In this document: positions 18,004 to 26,525 of the stretch, piece after piece
How positions within the stretch are numbered: position 1 is the stretch's first letter
Layout of the letters: each line of letters opens with the position of its first letter
Source of the DNA: Chryseobacterium koreense CCUG 49689
GTDB taxonomy: Bacteria; Bacteroidota; Bacteroidia; Flavobacteriales; Weeksellaceae
Length of the DNA: 52,388 nucleotides
Direction of reading: 5' to 3'
NCBI RefSeq assembly: GCF_001045435.1
Contig: NZ_LFNG01000015.1
Location: forward strand, 1-52,388
Translations under genes and position numbers: made by a program
Notes under the pieces: generated by a model
The model's input: only the letters and a program-made list of their open reading frames with translations
Told to the model about the DNA's origin: nothing
Database searches by the model: none

Positions 18004-18678
18004 TTAATCCTTGATAAGGTAACCTTTCCCTTTTACGGTGTGAATGATTTTTTCGCCATCCGTTTTTAGTTTGTTTCGAATGAAGGAGATGTACACATCC
18101 AGTATATTGGTGTTGTTGTCAAAATCAATTCCCCATACATGGTTCAGGATCTGTGTTCTCCCAACAACTTTGTTTTTGTTTTGCATCAACAGGAGAAGAA
18201 GTCTGTATTCCGTTGGTGAAAGTTCGACTTCTACATCATTATAAGACACGAAATGCATATCGGTATTAATGACGAGCTTCCCACAAACGATTTCGGACGA
18301 AAAACCTTGTAGGTTTCTGGTGTTCCGCCTGGTTAAAGCCTTGATTCTGGAAAGTAATTCGGCAAAATGAAAAGGTTTTGACAGGTAATCGTCGGCACCC
18401 AAATCCAACATTTTTATTTTGTCGTCGGGACTGTTGAGTGCGCTAAGCACCAATATGGGCGTAAAGTTTTTCTTGAAACGTATCATTTGCGTAAGCTGCA
18501 TCCCGTCTAATCCCGGTAACATGATGTCCAGCAATATGATGTCAAATTCGTGATTCGAAATGATTTCACGAGCTTCTTCACCACTTTTGGCAAGGCTGAT
18601 TTGGTGGCCCTCCTCTGTTAAACCCTTTAAGAGAAAATCGCTGATCCTTTTATCGTCTTCAACAAGCAAAATATTCAT
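18004..18678 (-). CDS. OmpR-family response regulator of the metal efflux locus
   Basis: 224-residue two-domain regulator. The receiver domain has the acidic pair (EDD at 7-9), phospho-acceptor D51 (IILLDIMLPGLDG) and K in YLSKPF. The C-terminal winged-helix DNA-binding domain follows at about 128-222 (LSPTEYRLLLLLMQNKNKVV, VDVYISFIRNKL-like recognition region, HTVKGKGYLIKD). It forms a two-gene unit with the kinase. Its likely target is the four-repeat site at 16596-16633. The upstream region holds only a weak -7 match (TATATTTA). Confidence 0.93.
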   Translation of the reverse strand: MNILLVEDDKRISDFLLKGLTEEGHQISLAKSGEEAREIISNHEFDIILLDIMLPGLDGMQLTQMIRFKKNFTPILVLSALNSPDDKIKMLDLGADDYLSKPFHFAELLSRIKALTRRNTRNLQGFSSEIVCGKLVINTDMHFVSYNDVEVELSPTEYRLLLLLMQNKNKVVGRTQILNHVWGIDFDNNTNILDVYISFIRNKLKTDGEKIIHTVKGKGYLIKD

Positions 18679-18892
18679 CCCTTTTCTAATTTTCGGATAA
18701 ATATAAAGAATTTAAATTGGTTGGCTTTAGTTTTTTTGCCCTGCCCTGAAAGTGGCCACCTCCCAACTGAGAGGTCTTTTTGATTAAAAAATAGGCGTTT
18801 TTTTTGTTTTATTATGGTATGATGTGTATTTCATTGTTAGGCAAGTGCATAAATAAGTTTCAGACATGGTATTCGGAACCGGTTGGTTTTGT

Positions 18893-19081
18893 TTACCCAT
18901 CGTTTCTACGGCTTAATTTTCGTGGATGATCCCGTGCACATTGTGAACGACATTCTGGACAGGATAAGCATGGTCCCACTTCTGAAAGCTTAACCAGAAG
19001 GCAGCTCGGATTGCATGAGCTGGCATAATACATCAGAAAAAAGGGTAGCATAATTAGCCTGCTTCCGCCAAAATTTTTCAT
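18893..19081 (-). CDS. Possible small Cys-rich exported protein, unrecognised
   Basis: A 62-codon frame upstream of the response regulator, on the same strand. It has a hydrophobic N-terminal segment (LIMLPFFLMYYASSC) that resembles a lipoprotein signal ending at Cys23, then five more Cys at 27, 38, 41, 44 and 48 (C-x3-C, then CLSCPECRSQC) and a basic tail with one His. I do not recognise the family. Its place beside a metal-response locus makes a metal-binding role thinkable, but that is speculation. No promoter motif or homologue is evident, and chance is a real alternative. The remaining sequence between 18679 and 19100 shows no other gene. Confidence 0.3.
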   Translation of the reverse strand: MKNFGGSRLIMLPFFLMYYASSCNPSCLLVKLSEVGPCLSCPECRSQCARDHPRKLSRRNDG

Positions 19082-19100
19082 CCATCAAATTCATTTGAAA

Positions 19101-19146
19101 ATAAAAAACCGCCTCAAATTATTGTTTTGAGACGGCTCCTTTTTTT
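19101..19146 (-). terminator. Terminator of the T9SS adhesin-like gene
   Basis: On the minus strand CCGTCTCAAA and TTTGAGGCGG pair (one G-U wobble) and are followed by a run of T. It lies just after the stop of the 19165-20763 gene. Confidence 0.8.
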
Positions 19147-19164
19147 ATCAACAGTTGAATAAAA

Positions 19165-20763
19165 TTATTCTTTAACAATTTTCACTGTTTGCGGCCCGTT
19201 TTCGGTATCAATCTTCACCATATAGGCTCCCGGAGCTAATTTGGCAAGATTGATTTGGGATTTCGCCGAGTTCAAAAGATGCGTGGAAACCACTTTGCCG
19301 GAAAGGTCATAAACGGAAACCGAATTTACTTTTGAAGCTGCGTCGATATTCAATACATCAACAACCGGATTCGGATACACTTTGGTCTGAGCTTTTGTAA
19401 CATCTGAAACAGCCAAAGAAGCAATGTTTACCGTGTAATCTTCGGCCTGTCCAAAACTGCTTCCGTTGGTGCAAGGATCAGGATATGCAGTGCTGAATGT
19501 TTTTTTAATTCTCATTCTGGTGTTTCCGATTGTCGCATCGGCAGGAATCACAATATCTTGTGTCACTGTTTTTCCGTCGGATCCGGTTGAATTGGTCAGG
19601 GTTCCGTTTATCAGAATAGCTTCTCCTGGGTCATTAAAATTACCGTTTTGGTTCCAGTCTATGAAAACATAGAATTTGTTGTTGTAATTTCCTCCGGTAT
19701 ACCCTTGTAAACTCAGGGTGTAGGTGCCACCGGCAGTTACGTTTGCAATTTTGTCAAGGAAGAATTCATGCGCCGCAGAAGAAGTGGCTGCAGAAGAAGT
19801 GTTATTAATTCCAGCGAAAGTAACGTTGGTAATCGGTTCTACGAAAGAGAAAACTAGCGGTCCACAATAAGGAGCGGCCGGATTCGCCATCGTGGTAAAT
19901 GTTCGTTCTGAACAACCGGTTGAGTTACCTGCTCCATTTTTCGCCTCCACTCTCCAATAATAAGTCGTAGATGGAGCCAAACTTGCTGTAGGTACGCTTG
20001 CGCTGGTAGCGGTTACATTGGTCAATAAGGTAGTTGGATTGGCGGAGGTGCCAAAGAAAACGTCATAACTGCTTACCGGTTCTCCACCAGTTGGAGCAGA
20101 CCACGACAGATTCACAGGTGACAAATAACTAATACCGGTTGCAGCGTTTGCTGGCGAAGTCAGTGTAGGACAGTTTGGTGGTGCTGTAGGTGACAGCTGA
20201 ACAGAGATGTTGTCCATCAATAGCATAAACATGTCATTGGAATTGTTCACAAAAGCAATCCTCACAGTGGTGCCCGCATAAGGAGCGAGAGATTGCTGCC
20301 TTGTAATCCAGTCAGAGTTTTCTTGACTAATGGTAAATAAAGTCACCGTGAAATCAGCGATCGTGTTTCCGCCGTTTGGTGCAAGCATTACTTTGTATCC
20401 GTCTCTGTAAGCGGGATCCTGAGCTTTGGAATCCCATTGCAGGAAGGCTGCTTGTGATGGCAGTGCAATTTGTGGAGTGATCAACCAGTCGTCTGACGTG
20501 CCTGCCGGATTGTACCAGGAGGTACTCATCGCTGCAAAATTACCAGCGGGTCCCCCAAAGTTTCCGTTGGCACCTTGTCTGTCGATTCTGTTCCAGCCAT
20601 TACTTATGAAGGAAACATTTGCAGCGGGAGTAAGCCCGTCATTATCAATCACGGTCCATGCTCCAATTCCGGGACCTTGCCCGTCAAAATTTTCCTGAAA
20701 AATCTGTCCGTTTCCAAAAAACGGAATCGCCACTAATGAGGCAATGAGTAGAATTTTTTTCAT
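19165..20763 (-). CDS. Secreted T9SS type A protein with choice-of-anchor J, fibronectin III and GEVED domains
   Basis: 532 residues. Signal peptide 1-19 (ending FFGNGQ). A choice-of-anchor J/cleaved-adhesin lectin-like domain at about 20-190 (FQENFDGQGPGIGAWTVID, DDWLITPQI, MDNISVQL) is followed by a fibronectin type III domain at about 195-292 (SYDVFFGTSANP, TTYYWRVEAKNGAGNS). A GEVED domain comes next (FYVFIDWNQNGNFNDPGEAI, GQAEDYTVNIA). The type A T9SS tail is at about 460-532 (KVYPNPVVDVLNIDA, ISVYDLSGKVV-like, LAPGAYMVKI). Such proteins cross the outer membrane through the gliding/T9SS machinery and are released or attached to the surface. No catalytic domain is visible; an adhesive or binding role is likely. 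Confidence 0.9.
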   Translation of the reverse strand: MKKILLIASLVAIPFFGNGQIFQENFDGQGPGIGAWTVIDNDGLTPAANVSFISNGWNRIDRQGANGNFGGPAGNFAAMSTSWYNPAGTSDDWLITPQIALPSQAAFLQWDSKAQDPAYRDGYKVMLAPNGGNTIADFTVTLFTISQENSDWITRQQSLAPYAGTTVRIAFVNNSNDMFMLLMDNISVQLSPTAPPNCPTLTSPANAATGISYLSPVNLSWSAPTGGEPVSSYDVFFGTSANPTTLLTNVTATSASVPTASLAPSTTYYWRVEAKNGAGNSTGCSERTFTTMANPAAPYCGPLVFSFVEPITNVTFAGINNTSSAATSSAAHEFFLDKIANVTAGGTYTLSLQGYTGGNYNNKFYVFIDWNQNGNFNDPGEAILINGTLTNSTGSDGKTVTQDIVIPADATIGNTRMRIKKTFSTAYPDPCTNGSSFGQAEDYTVNIASLAVSDVTKAQTKVYPNPVVDVLNIDAASKVNSVSVYDLSGKVVSTHLLNSAKSQINLAKLAPGAYMVKIDTENGPQTVKIVKE

Positions 20764-20794
20764 AATGAATTATATTTTTTGATTATATGTGCTT

Positions 20795-20825
20795 CAAAAT
20801 TATTAAAAGAAAATCGAAAATGCAA
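20795..20825 (-). promoter_or_regulatory. Promoter of the T9SS adhesin-like gene
   Basis: On the minus strand TTG (20823-20825) is 20 bases upstream of TAATTTTG (20795-20802), matching the Bacteroidetes TTG/TAnnTTTG pair. It starts 31 bases before the ATG. Confidence 0.6.
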
Positions 20826-20926
20826 GGGAGGTGAGTGTTTTCTAAAAAATTCTCACATTTAGTTACTATTTTGCGGTAATTTTTTATTGCTTTCACGCAG
20901 GCGTGGAATAATTGATAAATTTCCGT

Positions 20927-21709
20927 TTAGAATAAATAATCCTTCATCCGGGAGGTGGCGAGTTCATTTTCATTCGCCCAGCTTAAGAAGTCATTCAGCT
21001 TGTCAGTTATTTTCGCGCCGGTGTTGAATTTTCGGTAAAACGGGATCGCGAACCCATATTTTGAAAAATCTGTAAACTGATGAGCATTTAGGTAAATCAG
21101 CACGTAATCATCATTCTTAATGGTTTCAAAAACCATATTTTCATAATAAGTCATCGGCATCACCTGAAAAACGAAGTCATTGTACGGGATTTGCGAATAA
21201 GGCGAAATGCTTTCCGGAACCACGCTGATCCCGTTTTTCTCCAAAATTTCGGTGCTTCGTTTTAATCTTTTAAAAGGAAATAAAATATTGGTATTTTCAA
21301 TATTGGAAATATAATTGAATCCCAAAGTTTTCAGTTCGCCAATCGAATGGGTCTCTTTCTTTTGTCTCATCCCCCGAATGGCTTTTCCGGTGAAATCCTC
21401 CATTTTTTGTTTGACGGCCGCAATTTCTTTGAAACTGGAATTATCATTAAAAAGTGCTATTTCATGCCCTTTGCCAATGATTTTTTTCAAAAGTGGAAGG
21501 ATCTTGTCCGCAATCGTGATTTCGACGAAAAAAGTGGATAACACATTGTGCAGTTCCAAAATTCTTAGGATAGATTCCGTATTTTTCTGCGTGATTTCCA
21601 GATTCGCCGCATCATCAATAGAAAAGTTTTTCTTAAACTCCTTTTTATTGTTAATAATGTTGAAAGTCAGCAGAATCATCAGCACAAAAGTTGAAAACCA
21701 AAAATACAC
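20927..21709 (-). CDS. Divergent polysaccharide deacetylase-like protein, probably inactive
   Basis: 260 residues. An N-terminal membrane segment (WFSTFVLMILLTFNII) anchors a NodB-like domain: FSIDDAANLEIT stands where TFDDG is expected, then VLSTFFVEITIA and IGKGHEIALFND. In active carbohydrate esterase family 4 enzymes the last motif continues with His-x3-His zinc ligands. Here it reads GHEIALFNDN without the second His, and the Arg/Pro motif is also altered (IRGMRQKK). Catalysis is therefore doubtful. The start is GTG at 21709, 32 bases after the threonine dehydrogenase stop, so the two may share a transcript. Function unknown; a binding or regulatory role in the envelope is possible. Confidence 0.65.
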   Translation of the reverse strand: MYFWFSTFVLMILLTFNIINNKKEFKKNFSIDDAANLEITQKNTESILRILELHNVLSTFFVEITIADKILPLLKKIIGKGHEIALFNDNSSFKEIAAVKQKMEDFTGKAIRGMRQKKETHSIGELKTLGFNYISNIENTNILFPFKRLKRSTEILEKNGISVVPESISPYSQIPYNDFVFQVMPMTYYENMVFETIKNDDYVLIYLNAHQFTDFSKYGFAIPFYRKFNTGAKITDKLNDFLSWANENELATSRMKDYLF

Positions 21710-21741
21710 AAAAAAATCTGCTGAAATGCAGATTTTGGTTG

Positions 21742-22704
21742 TTATTTTAGGAGCTTTATCCGGAGGTTGTTCAACATTTCTTTCGTCATTTCAGAAATAC
21801 TGAAATCGTAAGAAAGTCCCCAATCCTTTTTTGCCACAGCATCGTCAATCGAAGCCGGCCACGAATCCGCAATCGCCTGTCTGAAATCCGGTTTATAATC
21901 GATGCTGAAATCCGGCATTACTTTCTTGATTTCATCGGCAAGTTCCTTCGGCGTGAAAGACAATCCGCCCAAATTATAAGAAGTATGAACCGTCAAGCTT
22001 TCTTTCGGGGCGGCCATCAGTTTCAAGGTGGCGTTGATCGCGTCGTCCATATAAAGCATCGGCATCGCCGTGTTTTCAGAAATGAAACTGGTATATTTTC
22101 CATTTTCCACGGCTTCATAGAAAATCTCTACCGCATAATCAGTGGTTCCGCCACCTGCAGGAGTTTTCCATGAAATCAATCCCGGATAACGGATGCTTCT
22201 CACATCCACCCCGAATTTGTCGTGGTAATATTCGCACCATTTTTCGCCCGCCATTTTTGAGATTCCATAAACGGTAGTTGGATTCAGAACCACGTCCTGA
22301 CCTACATTTTCCTTTGGGATCCCTTTTCCGAAGACGGCGATAGAACTTGGCCAGAAAATTTTTTTCAGCAATCCCTCTTTTGCCATTTCGCAAAAATTCA
22401 GCAATGGTTCCACATTCAGTTTCCAGGCGAAAAGCGGCTGTTTTTCTGAAGTCCCGGATAAGAGCGATGCCAGATGATAAACAGTGGTAATCTCATAATC
22501 TTTGATGATCTGGCGAACGAGCTGCGTGTTGGTCACATCCATCCTTTCATAAAATCCGGCAGAAGTCAGGTTCTTGTCCCACCTGTCAAGTCCCGACGCC
22601 ACTACGTTTTCTGCACCGTGAATTTCTACCAATCTGTTCGTGAGTTCGGTGCCGATTTGTCCCAATGCACCTGTGATAAGGATTTTTTCCGTGTAGGATT
22701 CCAT
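21742..22704 (-). CDS. L-threonine 3-dehydrogenase, short-chain (epimerase-like) type
   Basis: 320 residues. NAD-dependent oxidation of L-threonine to 2-amino-3-oxobutyrate, the first step of threonine breakdown to glycine and acetyl-CoA. The NAD-binding Rossmann motif is TGALGQIG (11-18), and the catalytic Tyr/Lys pair is in VYGISK (Y146, K150), with PSS at 119-121. The stretches SIRYPGLISWKTPAGGGTTD and YNLGGLSFTPKEL are characteristic of this TDH branch, described for example from Flavobacterium frigidimaris, rather than of UDP-sugar epimerases. It is divergent from the ggt gene across an 81-base intergenic region. Confidence 0.88.
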   Translation of the reverse strand: MESYTEKILITGALGQIGTELTNRLVEIHGAENVVASGLDRWDKNLTSAGFYERMDVTNTQLVRQIIKDYEITTVYHLASLLSGTSEKQPLFAWKLNVEPLLNFCEMAKEGLLKKIFWPSSIAVFGKGIPKENVGQDVVLNPTTVYGISKMAGEKWCEYYHDKFGVDVRSIRYPGLISWKTPAGGGTTDYAVEIFYEAVENGKYTSFISENTAMPMLYMDDAINATLKLMAAPKESLTVHTSYNLGGLSFTPKELADEIKKVMPDFSIDYKPDFRQAIADSWPASIDDAVAKKDWGLSYDFSISEMTKEMLNNLRIKLLK

Positions 22705-22762
22705 TGTTGAATTTTAAGTGAAGCAAATTTAAACAAATTAAATGCTTTCCGAAACAAATCTG

Positions 22763-22770
22763 TAATTTTG
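22763..22770 (+). promoter_or_regulatory. -7 promoter element of ggt
   Basis: TAATTTTG matches TAnnTTTG and ends 15 bases before the ATG, so the leader would be very short. Confidence 0.5.
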
Positions 22771-22785
22771 GTAAAATTTTTCAAA

Positions 22786-24468
22786 ATGAAGAAATTCGTT
22801 CTGCTGTTCGCTCTTTCCGCGAACTTTGTTTTCGCTCAATTTACCGATATTAAGGTCATCAAAGAAATCCATTCGAAAGACAGAGGTTTGGTGGTTTCGG
22901 CACATCCACTGGCAAGCGAAGCCGGTGCAAAAGTTTTGAAGATGGGTGGAAACGCATTTGATGCGGTAATTGCCACCCAATATGCATTGGCGGTGGTTTA
23001 TCCGCAAGCAGGAAATATCGGCGGGGGAGGTTTTTTGGTCGGAGTTAAAAATAATGGCGAGAAATTCACGATTGATTTTCGTGAAACCGCACCGGAAAAG
23101 GCTTCGCGCGATATGTATCTGGATAAAAAAGGACATGCAAACACCGATTTATCCCAAAACGGAAGATTGGCGGTGGGAATTCCGGGATCCGTTGCAGGAT
23201 TTTTTGCCACCTTGAAATATGCGAAACTTCCCATGGAAAAACTGATTCAGCCTGCAATTGATTTGGCGGAAATGGGATTTCCGGTGACGGATCGGGAAGC
23301 CAATTTGCTCAATGATCAAATGGAGTTTTTTGATCGGCATAATATAAACAAGACCGTATTTCAAAAAGAAAAATGGAAAGCCGGTGATATTTTAGTTCAA
23401 AAAGATCTGGCTGAAACCTTAAAACGCATCCAAAAAAATGGTGCGAAAGGTTTCTATGAAGGCAAAACGGCAGACCTGATCATTGCGGAAATGAAACGTG
23501 GCAATGGAATCCTCACTTTAAATGATTTAAAGAATTACAAAGTCGCCGAAAGAAAACCCATGGTTTTTGACTATAAAGGAAATGAAATCGTTTCCATGCC
23601 ATTGCCTTCAAGTGGTGGGATTCTATTGGCGCAAATGCTGAAAATGGCTTCCTTCGAAAATTTGGATAAATTACAGCAAAATTCCGCGGAAGCCGTACAA
23701 ATTATGGTGGAAGCGGAGCGGCGGGCATTTGCAGACCGGGCAGAGTTTATGGGGGATCCGGATTTTACTCAAGACCAAACATCTATGTTGATTTCCGACG
23801 AGTATCTGAAAAACCGCTGGAAATCCTTCCAAAAAAATGAGGCGACTCCAAGTTCTGAAGTGGGAAAAATTATTTCCCAGCCAAAGGAATCCAAAGAGAC
23901 CACGCACATCTCGATCATAGACAAAGAAGGCAATGCGGTTGCGGTGACCACCACATTGAATGGACTTTATGGCAGCAAGGTGGTGGTTTCGGGAGCCGGT
24001 TTTTTCCTGAACAATGAAATGGATGATTTCTCCATAAAACCAGGCGTTCCCAATATGTTTGGCGCAGTGGGTGGTGAAGCCAATTCCATAAAACCGGGGA
24101 AAAGAATGCTCAGTTCCATGACTCCCACCATTGTTCTGAAAAGCGGAAAGCCATTCATCATTGTGGGAACACCCGGCGGAACCACGATTCCTACTTCCGT
24201 TTTTCAATCGATAGTGAATGTGGTTGACTTCAAGTTGAACCCAAATTTAGCGGTTAATCTTCCGAAGTTCCATCACCAGTGGCTTCCGGAATCGGTTTTG
24301 GTAGAAAGAGGTTTTCCTGAAACCGCCATTAAAGAGCTGGAAAAAAAAGGATATCAATTCGAAAGGGTCTCCCAAATCGGCAGAACCGAGATGATTGTTA
24401 TGGATGAGGACGGAGGTGCAATCGCAGTAGCAGACGGTCGTGGTGATGATTCAGTGGCGGTGGAGTGA
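22786..24468 (+). CDS. ggt: Gamma-glutamyltransferase
   Basis: 560-residue exported N-terminal-nucleophile enzyme that cleaves and transfers the gamma-glutamyl group of glutathione and related peptides in the periplasm. The signal peptide is residues 1-17 (ending NFVFAQ). The catalytic Thr of the small subunit is T372 in ETTHISIIDKEGNAVAVTTT, where autocleavage would split the chain. Other landmarks are MGGNAFDAVIATQ, GNIGGGGFLVG, DFRETAP (glutamyl-binding Arg) and LSSMTPTIVL. The ATG at 22786 gives the proper signal peptide. An upstream TTG would place translation inside the promoter motif. Confidence 0.93.
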   Translation: MKKFVLLFALSANFVFAQFTDIKVIKEIHSKDRGLVVSAHPLASEAGAKVLKMGGNAFDAVIATQYALAVVYPQAGNIGGGGFLVGVKNNGEKFTIDFRETAPEKASRDMYLDKKGHANTDLSQNGRLAVGIPGSVAGFFATLKYAKLPMEKLIQPAIDLAEMGFPVTDREANLLNDQMEFFDRHNINKTVFQKEKWKAGDILVQKDLAETLKRIQKNGAKGFYEGKTADLIIAEMKRGNGILTLNDLKNYKVAERKPMVFDYKGNEIVSMPLPSSGGILLAQMLKMASFENLDKLQQNSAEAVQIMVEAERRAFADRAEFMGDPDFTQDQTSMLISDEYLKNRWKSFQKNEATPSSEVGKIISQPKESKETTHISIIDKEGNAVAVTTTLNGLYGSKVVVSGAGFFLNNEMDDFSIKPGVPNMFGAVGGEANSIKPGKRMLSSMTPTIVLKSGKPFIIVGTPGGTTIPTSVFQSIVNVVDFKLNPNLAVNLPKFHHQWLPESVLVERGFPETAIKELEKKGYQFERVSQIGRTEMIVMDEDGGAIAVADGRGDDSVAVE

Positions 24469-24574
24469 CGGGAGTATTTGGGCAGTTAAAAATCCCGATA
24501 GTGATCATGGGAGAATTGGCGTCTTTTAGAAAATAAAATCCTTAGCAGGTATTAATTCCCAAACTTTTATTCCT

Positions 24575-24582
24575 TAAATTTG
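24575..24582 (+). promoter_or_regulatory. -7 promoter element of rnz
   Basis: TAAATTTG fits TAnnTTTG, 77 bases before the TTG start of rnz. The leader contains a small hairpin, TCCCGA-gttt-TCGGGA, near 24627-24642. Confidence 0.45.
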
Positions 24583-24659
24583 TGGTTTCACAAAAAATTC
24601 GTGCAGAGAAAATTATCAACCCATAATCCCGAGTTTTCGGGAATCATTTATCCATCATT

Positions 24660-25580
24660 TTGAGTACTTACCTCACTATTCTCGGTTTTAATTCGGCGAT
24701 TCCCACAGTGAATTCGTCTCCTACCGCGCAATTTCTCGAAATGGAAGAAAGGCATTTTCTGATCGATTGCGGAGAAGGGACCCAAGTGCAGCTACGAAAG
24801 GCAAAAGCGAGATTCTCCAAGATCAACCATATTTTTATATCGCATCTTCATGGCGACCATTGTTTCGGTTTGCCCGGTTTGGTGGCGAGTTTCCGGCTTT
24901 TGGGCAGAGAAATGCCGCTGCATATTTACGGTCCGAAAGGAATCCGGGAAATGCTGGAGACTATTTTTAGAATTACAGAAACGCACCGAGGTTTTGAGAT
25001 CGTTTACCACGAGCTGAAAAGCAAGTCTCCGGAGAAGATTTTTGAGGACAACAAGGTGGAGGTTTTCACCATTCCGCTGGATCACAGGATTTATTGCAAT
25101 GGTTACCTTTTTCGGGAAAAACCTAAGGAAAGGCACCTGAACATGGCAGAGATTTCCAAATACCCGGAAATCGAAACCTGTGATTACCACAATTTAAAAC
25201 TGGGAAAAGACTTTGTTTTGAGCGATGGTTATGTGCTGAAAAATGAGGTTTTGACCATGCCGCCCTCAAAATCGGTTTCCTATGCATTTTGCAGCGACAC
25301 CCGATATTCTGAACAGATCATCAGCATGATTGAAAATGTGGATGTGCTTTATCACGAATCCACTTTTCTTCATGAGCTGAAAGAAATGGCGGATTATACC
25401 GGACATAGCACTGCTTTGGAAGCTGCGCGGATTGCCAGGAAAGCCAATGTGGGGAAGCTCATTTTGGGGCATTTTTCCAACCGGTATGGAGATTTGTCGG
25501 TTTTTACTGATGAAGCCAGGGAAGTTTTCCCAAATACTTTTTTGCCTAAAGCATTAGAATCTGTTAAAATCAGCGTTTAA
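24660..25580 (+). CDS. rnz: Ribonuclease Z
   Basis: 306-residue metallo-beta-lactamase-fold endonuclease that trims the 3' trailer of tRNA precursors. The zinc motif H62-L-H64-G-D66-H67 (ISHLHGDHCFGLPG) is complete, with further ligands in FCSDTRYS, HESTFLHE and LILGHFSNRY. The IPTVNSSPTAQFLE start region is typical. All four tRNAs seen in the window lack an encoded CCA end, consistent with a need for RNase Z. The start is TTG: the in-frame upstream stop (TAA at 24624) leaves no ATG, and the next ATG would remove the core strand. The TIGR02757 gene follows after 11 bases. Confidence 0.93.
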   Translation: MSTYLTILGFNSAIPTVNSSPTAQFLEMEERHFLIDCGEGTQVQLRKAKARFSKINHIFISHLHGDHCFGLPGLVASFRLLGREMPLHIYGPKGIREMLETIFRITETHRGFEIVYHELKSKSPEKIFEDNKVEVFTIPLDHRIYCNGYLFREKPKERHLNMAEISKYPEIETCDYHNLKLGKDFVLSDGYVLKNEVLTMPPSKSVSYAFCSDTRYSEQIISMIENVDVLYHESTFLHELKEMADYTGHSTALEAARIARKANVGKLILGHFSNRYGDLSVFTDEAREVFPNTFLPKALESVKISV

Positions 25581-25591
25581 GTTAGATTCCC

Positions 25592-26389
25592 ATGAAGATG
25601 AAAAAATCCGAAACCCCATTGCCGGATCTGCTGAGTGATCTAAAAGGTTTTCTGGATGAAAAGGCAGATTTCTACAATAATCACGATTTCATCGAAAATG
25701 ATCCCGTCCGGATTCCGCATCGGTTTTCCTTAAAACAAGATATTGAAATTGCAGGTTTTCTCACCGCGACCATCTCCTGGGGAAACCGAAAATCCATCAT
25801 CCATGATGCCGAAAAAATGATGCGTTTCCTGGAGGATTCACCGTTTGATTTTATACGGAATGTATCTCTGAAAGAGCTGAAAATCCTAGAAAATAAAAGC
25901 ATCCATCGGACTTTTAATGGAGAAGATTTCACTGAATTTATTTTAAACCTGAAACGGATTTATTCTGAAAATGAAAGTTTGGAACAGCTTTTTTTAGTGC
26001 ATAGGAACGAAGAGAATTTCTATCATTCCCTGGAAAGGTTCAGAAGTGCGTTTTTGGGAAGTAAGCAACACAGAAGCCACAAGCACGTGAGTTCCACCTA
26101 CAAGAATTCTTCTGCCAAACGATTGATGATGTTTTTGCGGTGGATGGTTAGGAAAGACAAAAAAGGGGTTGATTTCGGGATTTGGGAAAACATTGATCAA
26201 AGGTTGCTATCCGTTCCCCTGGATGTGCATACCGGGAATATTTCCAGGAAACTGGGATTGATCCAAAGAAAGCAAAATGATTGGAAAACCGTTTTGGAAA
26301 TGGACTCGGTTCTCAGGGTTTACGATGCGGAAGATCCTTCCAAATACGACTTTGCGCTTTTTGGCTTGGGTGTTTCAGGTGATTTTTGA
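25592..26389 (+). CDS. TIGR02757 (DUF2400) family protein
   Basis: 265 residues, matching the TIGR02757 family widespread in Bacteroidetes, of unknown biochemical function. Recognisable parts are ATISWGNRKSIIHDAEKMM, the central SAKRLMMFLRWMVRKD and the near-C-terminal VPLDVHTGNISRKLGL, a helix-hairpin-like block resembling DNA glycosylase folds. No catalytic residue can be named. It follows rnz by 11 bases, so co-transcription is likely. A link to RNA or DNA processing is only suggested by that context. Confidence 0.85.
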   Translation: MKMKKSETPLPDLLSDLKGFLDEKADFYNNHDFIENDPVRIPHRFSLKQDIEIAGFLTATISWGNRKSIIHDAEKMMRFLEDSPFDFIRNVSLKELKILENKSIHRTFNGEDFTEFILNLKRIYSENESLEQLFLVHRNEENFYHSLERFRSAFLGSKQHRSHKHVSSTYKNSSAKRLMMFLRWMVRKDKKGVDFGIWENIDQRLLSVPLDVHTGNISRKLGLIQRKQNDWKTVLEMDSVLRVYDAEDPSKYDFALFGLGVSGDF

Positions 26390-26500
26390 CGGTTTCACTT
26401 TAAATGGTCAATTTTTGAGGATTTAATAGGGTTTGCTGATTATTTTTGTATTGTATTCCATTAATTATTGAAAATCGCTAAAATTTAACATATCTATTGT

Positions 26501-26508
26501 TATCTTTG
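26501..26508 (+). promoter_or_regulatory. -7 promoter element of the large T9SS type B gene
   Basis: TATCTTTG matches TAnnTTTG, 17 bases before the ATG. A second match, TATTTTTG, lies further upstream at 26441-26448, so two start sites are possible. Confidence 0.45.
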
Positions 26509-26525
26509 GCGCACATTTCAAGGCC

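Noticed and set aside
19165..20763. Peptidase assignment for the T9SS protein
   Set aside because: Choice-of-anchor J domains often accompany proteases, but no protease motif is visible in the 532 residues.
21315..21803. 162-codon plus-strand frame
   Set aside because: It lies antisense to the deacetylase-like gene and the end of threonine dehydrogenase, both of which have clear family patterns.
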